DNA of 64,000 bases from Cristatella mucedo. Lineage: Eukaryota > Bryozoa > Phylactolaemata > Cristatellidae. The stretch is from assembly GCA_009760855.2 (NCBI GenBank), contig WPIO01000003.1, forward strand, positions 4,901,001-4,965,000. The letters run 5' to 3'. The notes beneath the pieces were generated by a model. That model searched no databases and was not told the origin of the DNA. It saw nothing but the letters and a program-made list of their open reading frames with translations. Positions within the stretch are counted from its first letter, which is position 1. Each line of letters starts with the position of its first letter. Below, piece by piece: positions 36,290 to 45,339 of the stretch. The translations under genes and the position numbers were made by a program.

Positions 36290-36290
36290 C
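36255..36290. repeat. (TA)n(GA)n microsatellite
   Basis: TATATATA passing into GAGAGAGA. Confidence 0.95.
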
Positions 36291-36445
36291 AGCACAGCAG
36301 ATGCATGCTTCGATCGCAGGTGTGTCGTTGTGAGCTAAGCCATGCATGCAACAGCAAAGTTCAACTACAAACCGATTCCAGAAACCAGGAAGCTGTCAAT
36401 GTGTATTACTTGGTAATCTGAAAAACCTGCATGAGACAGTGTTCG

Positions 36446-36451
36446 TTTATT
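36446..36451 (-). promoter_or_regulatory. Poly(A) signal AATAAA
   Basis: AATAAA on the minus strand about 142 nt downstream of the stop codon of the membrane-protein exon at 36593-36939; position fits a 3' UTR. Confidence 0.4.
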
Positions 36452-36592
36452 CACGGAATTGTGTAGTCATTAACAGGCCAATCGGAAAGCAATTTAAAAG
36501 TCAATTAATGAAAAATGGACACTGGAAACGGAAACTAGGCAAAGTATGCACTTCCAATTTTCATACCTAAATGTATTAGGCAACGTTTTGGC

Positions 36593-36939
36593 TCAAGCTT
36601 TGTTGTGCGTTGAAAAATTTTCCTGTGCGACAGTAGATATCTCAATGGTAGATGGTGCCACCGTGGAGGTATCTGCAGTCATGCTTGCTTCCAAGGAATG
36701 CTGAGATGAAGCTGAATGATTAGATGACACTTCGGTCATGTCTCCAGTCGATTCATTTTTGCTAATGCTTGGGTTATCGATGATGGTCATTGCATTAGCT
36801 GTGCTGTCTTGTCCCCCAATTCGGCCAACAAGCTTCCAGAGTAGCAATCCTGTTGCGGTAATGATGACAGTTATTGCTCCAACCACTATGCCTATAGTTT
36901 TGAAAGCATTTCCATCTAAATCGTACAACGCACCATAGC
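36593..36939 (-). CDS. Probable terminal exon of a single-pass membrane protein
   Basis: Minus-strand exon opening after an acceptor-like TTTAAG (AG at 36941-36940) with 2 nt of a split codon (phase 1). It reads YGALYDLDGNAFK, then a clear transmembrane helix of about 23 residues (TIGIVVGAITVIITATGLLLW) followed by KLVGR, a basic stop-transfer edge. About 75 residues of Ser/Thr/Asn-rich cytoplasmic tail follow, ending ...STHNKA and a TGA stop. The order (short extracellular stalk, helix, basic flank, polar tail, stop, then AATAAA) is that of the last exon of a type I surface protein. The ectodomain is not identified; upstream exons should lie at higher coordinates on the minus strand, perhaps including 38446-38565. 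Family unknown. Confidence 0.55.
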
Positions 36940-37875
36940 CTTAAATTATGTCACGAAATAGCCGAATAAAAATGGGTATTCGGTCGAACGTTTTCAGTTT
37001 TAAAAAACGTTCCAACAGTATTGTGGCGGCCAGAGTACACTTTCCATGTATTCGTTAAGTGTGTGCATGTAATCCTGTCTACATTCAACCACAATTTAGT
37101 CCTGATCTTCAAGCCACTTTGCTAAGATGACGACAGAAGTTGGATATCAATTCATTTACTGAAGAAGTATACACTCGCTATTCAGCACTTTTGATAACGA
37201 GCCACTCTAGTCTTCAAGTCTTAAAATCCAGGAAAGGAACGTTGTAATGGCTGACTACCTGATGATAAAAAAGGCCCACCAACAGCATACAATTTCTTAG
37301 ATAGCATTTTTCCATTAACAAGATAAGTTGGTAAACGTGTATGAATATACTTATTGAAATTCGTAATGCAAGGCATGCATAAGGCAGCATCTTGTTGTGC
37401 TCACATCTACTTGGAAGCATATGATGGTGGCTGGACCTTGTGTAAGTTTGATTAGGGTACGTAATGAAGCTTAACTAATTTTCTTAGTGGTGGCCACGTT
37501 TGTTTGTTAGCTGTCTACCTTTAATGGTCTCTCACAGCTTTAATGTGACGAAGAACAGCTTCCAAAAGCATCCAAGTGTCGTCGTCGGGCCAAAAGGCTA
37601 GATCAATTGAAAATATACAGAGCCGGTTGATTATCAGTGCTCAAGTGAGCTCGCAAATAGTCAAAGAATCCAAAGGGCACTTTGACGAGGCCTCTTGAAA
37701 GCTGAGCTGATTTAAATAGATGCTTGTTGACAGTAGTGCTCGTATGAGAAGTTCGTGGGAAAAAGCAGCTGCATTTGATACCGGTCGCCAATAAAAAGGC
37801 AAATAGGAGAGAAAGCCGATTAAGTCTGATTTATTTGCAGGTAACCCTAAAGCAATTAATCTCTATTCCGGTTCT
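36940..37875. other. Unassigned, possible intron
   Basis: No element copy recognised; would be intronic if the membrane-protein exon is real. Confidence 0.3.
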
Positions 37876-37962
37876 TCACGAACACCAGAGTTCGAACCCT
37901 CGACCCCAGCTAGAACTTGATCGGGGCGAGCACCTTAACCACTGGGCAAAAACGATAACCCC
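37876..37962 (-). other. tRNA-like promoter boxes, probable SINE head or tRNA pseudogene
   Basis: The minus strand carries an A-box match TGCCCAGTGGTTAAG (37948-37934) and a B-box match GGTTCGAACTC (37898-37888). They are spaced about 6 nt wider than in a standard tRNA. CCCC/GGGG in between can pair, but with an oversized loop, so a functional tRNA is unlikely. It differs from the SINE family at 30222, 44119 and 60072. Confidence 0.5.
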
Positions 37963-38445
37963 TATGAATAAGCTAGATTTTAGCCGAACAGTATCGTAAT
38001 GCTAATCTCGTAATTTAGGAAATTTAGCTAACTAATGAATTTATTTTGTAGAATTTGAATATACATCAGGGGTACGGTAATTGTATATAGCAGCTTACAT
38101 ATATTACATTGGAGAAGCGAGTTCGGCCGAATTTATTTGGAGGAAACTCTTCTTTGCTTTAACATTGATTCTCATGCTGATAGGCTTTACATCTTTATTT
38201 ATCATCGCACTTACTTGCGATTATCTTAGGTAGTTTTAAAAAGCCCGGTACACTCTTCTAAATATTTTAAAGTTGTAAGCTTTTTGTAAACGCCAATAAG
38301 TATAGTAATAGCATTAATTTATAGAGCCTTATAATCAAACTTAATCTGTTAAGATTCTTAACTTTTGCCGCCAGGCTTGATTAGCATGATCTTGGTCATA
38401 AAACGTGATTACCCTGACCCAAGGACCAAACCAGGGCACGCCTAC

Positions 38446-38565
38446 CTTCGCTTGAGATGACGTCGAATACTGCGACGTCTGTCGTAGGTTTGGGTCCTTG
38501 TGCTAATGCTACAAACAGGACCCAAAAGTAGTATGTCCGTACAGGCTTCTTCAGTCAGCAACACA
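38446..38565 (-). CDS. Weak candidate exon on minus strand
   Basis: A 120-nt (40-codon) open segment between an acceptor (AAGTTTCAG, AG at 38567-38566) and a donor-like CGAAG|GTAGGC (GT at 38445). Phase 2 at both ends. It encodes VLLTEEACTDILLLGPVCS... followed by an Arg-rich end. It lies upstream, on the same strand, of the membrane-anchor exon, but the phases are incompatible with direct splicing to it, so another exon would be needed between them. Confidence 0.25.
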
Positions 38566-39160
38566 CTGAAACTTGTTATCATTAAGGTCGTAACGATGCT
38601 TAAAGCAGCAGGACAGTATAGCAAATGTATTTGCACTCTACTGACTCAATTAAATTAGCAATTAGAATAACCTTTCAATAGCTGACAAGCTGACAATACT
38701 ACCAAAGCCTATGCAGCGGATTCAATATGTATATCGTCAATGCAATACAATCTGCTCTCATTCATCTAATATTGCATGCAGTGCTAAATCAGAACACCCC
38801 GACGCTCTAGAAGAGAAAATACTGGATTATTGTGAAATATACGTACATTGGTATCCATGCCGCTACTACAGAAACATTACCAGAACCAAAGAACCAGCAT
38901 CAGCTTTTGCCCTAACTAGCGAAGGGCAATGTCAAGCCTTGAAGAACTGTGCCACTGTCACACCTTCCAATCTACTAGGTCATTAATCTTACTTAAAGTA
39001 AGTTAAAGGCTGGAGCTGTGATAGGTATAATCTGGAGAACTATCCTCTATAATGAGCTCCTTAGTATTAATAAGTTGGTGAGCGTAATTCACTGATTTCA
39101 CATTTACATTGAGTGGTTTCCATCGTTATGAGGTCAAACACAGATGGAAGAGCAACGGTA

Positions 39161-39363
39161 CACTAGAGCAGTGGTTGTAAGCCTGTGGGTCGCGACCCTT
39201 TTGGGACTAGAACGACTGTTTCATGAGGGTCATCTGTGACCATCGGGAAATACGCAATTGCACATATTGCATACAAAAATTTTATGTTTGGGGGTAGCCA
39301 CAACATGAGGAACTATATTAACGGATCGCTGCACTAGTAACGTTGAGAACCACTGCACTAGGA
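39161..39363. mobile_element. SPIN-like hAT MITE with 8-bp target duplication
   Basis: The element is 39169-39355, 187 bp. Terminal inverted repeats begin CAGTGGTT at both ends (left CAGTGGTTGTAAGC; right complement CAGTGGTTCTCAACG). It is flanked by CACTAGAG (39161-39168) and CACTAGGA (39356-39363), an 8-bp duplication with TA at positions 4-5, the Buster-type hAT pattern nnnTAnnn. Internal blocks such as 'ctgtgggtcgcgaccc', 'gaccatcggga' and 'ccacaacatgaggaac' correspond to the SPIN/URR1 nonautonomous hAT family as I remember its consensus. There is no coding capacity, so it depended on a transposase in trans. Confidence 0.85.
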
Positions 39364-40379
39364 TAAGTTAATTACTCATTTACACAAATAGCATCAACAG
39401 ATAGTGTGACAATTTAAATTGAACAATACGTAACTAGAAATAAAAGAAAATGAATCAATATAAAAATGTTTTTTAAGGGATCGTAAAGTCATTCACGTAG
39501 CTTGTGCTAGCTTCAGTGTTCCGGAAGTGGGGACTTCCACCTTTCCCGATACCCAGCCTCACCTACTTCCACTTCAGCTAGGCTTAGAGACCATTGAGTT
39601 ACACAAATTAAATCAACTACTAAGTTAATTGAGGTTTCAGTTACATGAAAAATACCAGAGAAGGAAAATTAGTTTACAAAATGATGGCAGCTACAGCCCG
39701 ATGGTTCGTTTTATGTGAAGCTTACTTTAACATCCAATAATGGCAAGTGAGCTGGAGTCTTCTTAGAGCCTGCCCGTAGTTGTTAGTTCGGTCAAATTCA
39801 TTAGGCTATATTTACTTTAAATCTAGCTTCATATTCAAGTTTATTCTCATATACTGCTAGCATATCCATAATTTTACAATGTCTTAGCATTAAATACATC
39901 CACATGCTAACGTGAAATGTATGCTCAAAATTAAATATGCTTAACTCGGCTCAATGTTATTGTGAGTCATTGCGAATAATAAATTATAAAGAGAAGGTAA
40001 GAGGCGACAGTTGCACAGTGCTATTATAAATGGTGGTATAATCCTCGCAAAATATGAGATTAAAATGTCACTACACTCTTCAGCTCAGCTTAGTATTCCT
40101 GTGCATTCTCGTATTGAAATGACACTGTCTACATATTTGCGATGTCTTTGCAGATCAAAGTGTGGTTACACTAACGTTCAACTACAGAGGCATACATTCA
40201 GTCGCACTGGAGGGCAGTCTGGGTGAATTACTATCGGCAATGGACTTTTTTCCGAATTTTCGTGCATTACCTTTGGCTATAACTCTCGTCTCTTCGATGC
40301 GAGTGCACATGAGTTTCCTGGGATACAGTTATCAAAAAAGATTGTGCTTAGAATTAGGTGTGACGTTGGGTTGGCATAG
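39364..40379. other. Unassigned sequence
   Basis: No gene or repeat copy recognised with confidence. Confidence 0.4.
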
Positions 40380-40980
40380 AAGGGATACTACATTCAAATC
40401 GAACAATTAACTTGCTATGTCCGGTATCAACTTATATAACTCACTTCTTGCAGGTCTCCTGGCTTGTGTGATCATCTGCTTAGAGTTAGTGCAAAAACTG
40501 TGCAGCTACGCTACCCTTTTAAGAGCGGCTAAATTTCCACATCACGTTGCTTCTCACGAACCTGCATTTGCTCCCAATCAAGCGACTCATCGACTTCAAA
40601 GTTCTGTTGCTTACTTGTATGTCTTTTTATTCTGTAGCTCAAGCCAACCAATTAGAACTACTTTTGCTACGGGCGAAAAATCGTGCAAACAGCAGTTCTT
40701 ACCTCTGCTGGCTTAACTCCATAACTCACTGCCGACATTTGTCACAACGTTCCACCCCTGACATGACTCCTCCTATAAAACTAGCTTTAAAGGAACCTGT
40801 TTATTATAGAACTCTGAGGTTTTTTGCGATTTGTTCTTCGTGGGCTTGTAACTGCTTAAACTACATTTGCTGTATGCAGATGCTGCAACAAATCATGAGT
40901 AATTCATTCTGTACTGGATCTGTAAAGTTCCCAGCAAGAGACCCAATTCTTTCAGAGTGCTATGCAATAAATTGATATTA
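40380..40980 (+). mobile_element. Diverged L2-A-like LINE 3' portion
   Basis: Plus-strand blocks YNSLLAGLLA (near 40435-40465), LELVQKLCSYAT, and LTNLHLLPIKRLIDFKVLLLTC (near 40550-40615) match the L2-A RT C-terminus, with frameshifts between them. The 3' end near 40965-40985 (AATAAATTGATATTATTATC) directly abuts the microsatellite that begins at about 41000. Confidence 0.75.
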
Positions 40981-40999
40981 TTATCACCTCACCATTATG

Positions 41000-41039
41000 A
41001 ATGTATATATATATGTATGTTTATATATATATATATACT

Positions 41040-41091
<52 letters not shown>

Positions 41092-41123
41092 TGTATGTAT
41101 GTATGTATATATATATATATACT

Positions 41124-41162
<39 letters not shown>

Positions 41163-41585
41163 CTATGTATTACGTATGTATTTATAGATATAAGTATGCA
41201 TGTATGCATGTTTGTATGTATAATTGTACATGCGTTTTTATGCTTGTATGCACGTATGTGCATACATATTTCAATATATACGAATTTATCAGTTTACCCA
41301 TGCATGTATGCATGCATACATGTGGATATGCATGCATATATGTATGCATGTATGAATATTTGCATGTACTTTTTTTGAAAATATGCGTGCATGCGTTTTT
41401 GTGTATGCAGTAATGTGTGCGTGCATGTGTGCACGTATGCATGTTTGCATGTATGTGTGAATGCATTGATGCATGCTTGCATGAATGAATGGATGTGTAT
41501 AAGTAGTTGGTGCATATATGCATGGGTTCATGTATGCATTTAATCGTGGGTTCATATGTATGTGTATGGTTGTGTACATGTATTT
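41000..41585. repeat. (TA)n and (GTAT)n/(ATGC ATGT) array, left half
   Basis: Pure (TA)n and (GTAT)n to about 41160, then a degenerate tetranucleotide array of ATGT/ATGC/GTAT units. The Tyr-Ile/His-Thr-rich frames on both strands are translations of this array. Confidence 0.95.
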
Positions 41586-41589
41586 GAAA

Positions 41590-44510
41590 GCAGTGCATAA
41601 AAATTTACGTGCCTAAGGATATCTAAATGCTTATCGCTTCGGGCTGCTGGGTCTCCCACACACGTGGTCGCCATAGCTAGGCCTGCGGCTAGTAACCTGC
41701 ATGTTTGTTATGATCCTCATCAGCTGTTATCGATTTGTCATCATAGAACAAACGCCTTTTCCGATATTAATGCTGTTGCTAAGATTCGTAAACTATGCAT
41801 TAACATAAGAAAAGCACTCAGAGATGCCGCTGTGGCCAGAACTGCTAGCTCAGACACCACTCATTGGACGGGAGCAGCGAGCTGAGTGCATGCTCGATTG
41901 GTATTCCTAGCATTGGCTCGAACCCTGCAGCACGCTCCCCCCACATGCATCTTTGTGAATGTCTAACTTAGTGGTCAACAGGCCTGTCATAACTCTATCG
42001 GCTAGACTGAACACTGGCGTTTGGAATCCTCGCTCACTGTGCAATTAACCTCTTCTAAAAAGCTTGTGAATCACGAAACCTCAAGGCTTGTGACATCGAT
42101 GCTGTCCGTGCGAGAATATCTGCTTCGCCTCTGCAGCAAAGTCCTCCCTCCGGTCTGTCATCATTGGTATATCGCTTCAACACGACACTAGCTGACACGC
42201 ACAACGAGTTTCCACGTCTGACTAAGCGTACTGCGAACCCTCTCCCAGACGGCCGATGGTTTACCTTAGACATTTAACTAGCCGGGTCTACTAAGCATGA
42301 CTTGAAAAAGCATAAACTAGATCAGGAGTGACTGTCCAACGGCAGGCATATGAAGACTACTGCACGTCGTACCAATCGATCCTAACAAAAGGCAAGTCTA
42401 GCTTCTATAAAAACATTGTTGAATCACAGATGCACAATCGAAAAATGCTGATGTCGGCGATCGCCCATCTCCTCAACCGCTCCCAGATTAGCTCATTACC
42501 TGATGATCCTTGTGGTGATCTAGCCAATCGCTTCCCTCAATTCGTTGTGCAGAAGATATATAAGATTAGGCAGTCAATCCCTGCGATAACAACACCCCCT
42601 TAAATGCTTTTCCCTAATTCATAGCTGCACATTCATGTCTACATTTAAGCAGGTCACTAGTGATCTCGTCCTGAAGTTCATATCCCAATCAGAGAAGACA
42701 ACAAGTCCTTCGGACACTATTCCCACTGTCCTCTTACGTTGCGTTTATCTGCTGCTACCATGCATAAATAACATCATTATTATGTCATTAGCCTCAGGTA
42801 AAGTGCCAGCACCTTTCAAAAAAGCTGTAGTCAGGCCACTTCTCAAGAAAGCGACACTAGACCAAGAGAACTTTACCAGCAACCACCCAGTCTTTCTTCT
42901 ACCATTTGCATCAAAGATGCGGGAACGGAATGTGATGGACCAGCTGAACTCATGCATTAAAACTACTAACCTTGCTAGTAAGTTCCGGTCTGGCTTTAGA
43001 GTTAATCAATCCACTGAGTCAGCATTGCTTAGGGGTTTTCAAAGACCTACTTAGGAATGCAGACACAGGCAGAATGTCTCTGCTTGTTTTGTTCGTTCTT
43101 TCGGTAGTTTTAAATACTATTGATCACGAAGTTTTTCTAGAGCACCTCTCCTTTCGCCTGGGCATCACTGGCACTATCCACAATTGTTTAGATCCTATCT
43201 TAGCGGGAGATCCCAGGGTATCTACGTGAATGGACTAAGATCATCCGAGGTATCTCCGAAATATGTGGTACCTCAGGGCTCTGTGCTAGGGCCGATTCTT
43301 TTCTTGGTTTATACTCTCCCTCTTGCTGATGTGAACACTAAGCACAATCTAGGCTTTCACTTCTCTGGGTAGGACACTCAGTTGCACCTTTGCTTTGATC
43401 CCACCCAGCGTTCGGGAACCTCAAATTTTCTCAACTTACTCGCTGCATGTATTGATGACATCTGCACATGGATGACATCAAATTTTCTAAAATTAAACGA
43501 TGACAAAACTAACTCAATAGTTCTGGGCTAACCCAGTGTGACTCAGAAATTGGAAAGGCTGAAGCTCTGCGTTGGCTCTGCCTGCATATCTCCTGTTGAA
43601 TCAGCTCACAATCTAGACGCCACGTTCTAAAGTGACCTTTTGGTAGGCAACCACATCAGCTCCACAGTCAAGTCTTCTCACTTTCAACTACACAACATTG
43701 CTAAAATTTGGGCCCGCTTAGATAAGGATACCAGCTCTAAGTTAGCCCATGCATTTGTGACATCCAGTCGGGATTTCTGTAGCTCACTGCTTGCACGCCT
43801 ACCAGTATGTTTAATCAGGCAATTACAGCTGGTGCAGAACTATGCACTAAGGCCAGTCAAAGTTTAGTCTCTCAGATCTAATCCCCCACCATGTCAAGCA
43901 TCGTACCACCATTTTTTGGAATCTAGCAGTTCACCAATACCTCGTACAAACTCCAAATCATTTGGAGACCTTGCATTCAGTTCGCATGCTCCCCAATCCT
44001 GGAAAATCTTCCCGACTTGCTTCAGAACATCCCCTGAATTGAGCACATTTAAAAAGAACAAAAAAGCACACCTGTTTAGAACAGGATTTAGTGGGTCCCT
44101 TTGATTCATATATTCATCCTAGCTGATTAAACAGCCTCTTTTTGCATAGCAACAGAAGAGCCTTTACGGCTATCACCGCCGCTTGCAGTGGTGATAAAGG
44201 ATAGTACACCGCAGGAATCGAACCCAAGACCTCGGGACCAAGGTCGTGAAAGCAATTGCCTTACCTAGTGTGCCATCATTTCATGTGCTTTTGCTTTCTG
44301 ACACTGTGCATGATGCCACTAACCACATTTGCATGCTGACCCTGTGCATATCACCCCTCACCATGTTATTTATGTTGTTCATCAAGCATGCTATTACTCA
44401 TCATCCAATACCGTTTCCCTTTGCAGCAAACTTAAAGCGCCGAGAAAAAGATTGAGTTTTCTGAGGGCGCTTTATCAAGTGAATAATTATTATATTATTA
44501 CTATTATTAT
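41590..44510 (+). mobile_element. L2-A LINE, longest copy, inserted in a microsatellite
   Basis: About 2.9 kb. Near 42010-42050 it reads NTGVWNPRSLCN, the usual start of the L2 endonuclease region; most of the endonuclease is missing. It then continues with LTV.RQAYEDYC.SYQSIL..GKSSFYKN (42328-42425), LLNRSQISSLPDD (near 42465-42505), LVLKFISQSEKTT.P.DTIPTVLL (42660-42735), FKKAVVRPLLKK, KYVVPQGSVLGPILF (43260-43305) and the post-catalytic blocks to THLF near 44080. The YADD site is mutated to SG plus a stop (near 43365). The 3' UTR is interrupted by a SINE (44119-44277). It ends in the canonical GCGCC-type hairpin variant and (ATT)n at 44510, then passes straight into an ATGT array. Confidence 0.9.
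44119..44277 (-). mobile_element. tRNA-derived SINE, copy 2, nested in L2-A 3' UTR
   Basis: Minus strand: head GATGGCACACTAGGTAAGG (A box), B box GGTTCGATTCC (44224-44214), the conserved body hairpin TATCACC...GGTGATA, and the 'aatcagctag' end at 44119. Compared with the uninterrupted L2-A 3' UTR at 23255-23290, the SINE separates 'gtgggtccctttgattcat' from 'tgtgctttt...tctgacactgtgcatg'. Confidence 0.85.
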
Positions 44511-44832
44511 GTATGCATATTTGCATGTATGCATGTATGCATCTATGTATGCATGTATGTATGTATGTATGTATGTATGTATGTGTGTATGTATGTATGC
44601 AGGTGTGTATGTACGTATGTGCTAAAATATGTATGGATATATTTACTCATAAGTTGATGCATGCATGCACGTATGTATGTATATATGTATGTATGTATGC
44701 ATGCATGTATGTATGTATGTATGTGTGTATGTGTGTGTATGTATGTATATATGTATGTATGCATGTACGTATGCATGTGTACATGTGTGCATGTATGCAT
44801 GTATGCATGTATGCAGGTATGTGTGTATGTAC

Positions 44833-44901
<69 letters not shown>

Positions 44902-44920
44902 TAGATAGATATATGTGTGT

Positions 44921-44961
<41 letters not shown>

Positions 44962-44997
44962 TGTGTGTGTATTCATCCAAATATGCATTCATGTATG
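44511..44997. repeat. (ATGT)n, (TA)n, (GA)n, (GT)n array, right half
   Basis: ATGT/ATGC tetranucleotide array to about 44835, then (TA)n, (GA)n, GATA and (GT)n in sequence. The tetranucleotide type matches 41160-41580. Confidence 0.95.
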
Positions 44998-45330
44998 ACC
45001 GCATGTATGTATCTCCGTCGGTAACAGCAAAGCCACTTAAACTATGCCTGTAAAAGGCAGGCGAGTTTTGTATAGCTCCCTCAAAGCCTATGCGGCTTTC
45101 GGCACCCACTCAGTAACTATCAGAATTCGTCTCACACAAACAAGAGAAAGTGAGAAGCAACGCTGAGTCAGGAGAGATTTGATGTAGTGATTAGTATGAA
45201 TGAAGTAGCTTAGGACGCCCGGAAAGAATTCACCATAGTCAGCAGCAGAGGAGTAGATGTCGTTGCTTAAGAATGGTTTAAGTAAGCTCTGCTGTGTACA
45301 ATCTCAGCCGAGGACCTGCCATAAGTCAAT
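44998..45330 (-). mobile_element. L2-B LINE 3' end
   Basis: Minus strand 3' end: the complement of TTACCGACGGAGATACATAC lies at the left edge, directly on the microsatellite. It is followed by the shared 3' UTR blocks 'agaattcgtctcac', 'gagtcaggagag', 'agtcagcagcagaggag' and 'gttgcttaagaat'. Confidence 0.8.
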
Positions 45331-45339
45331 ACCTACCAG

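Noticed and set aside
40957-41598. Long Tyr/Ile/Met/Cys- and His/Thr-rich open frames on both strands
   Set aside because: They are translations of (TA)n and (GTAT)n simple repeats; open in several frames at once for that reason.
42055-42273. Minus-strand open frame of 72 codons
   Set aside because: It is antisense to the decayed endonuclease/linker region of the plus-strand L2-A copy.
44513-45109. A 188-residue frame and several similar ones on both strands
   Set aside because: Produced by ATGT, TA, GA and GT arrays running into an L2-B end.
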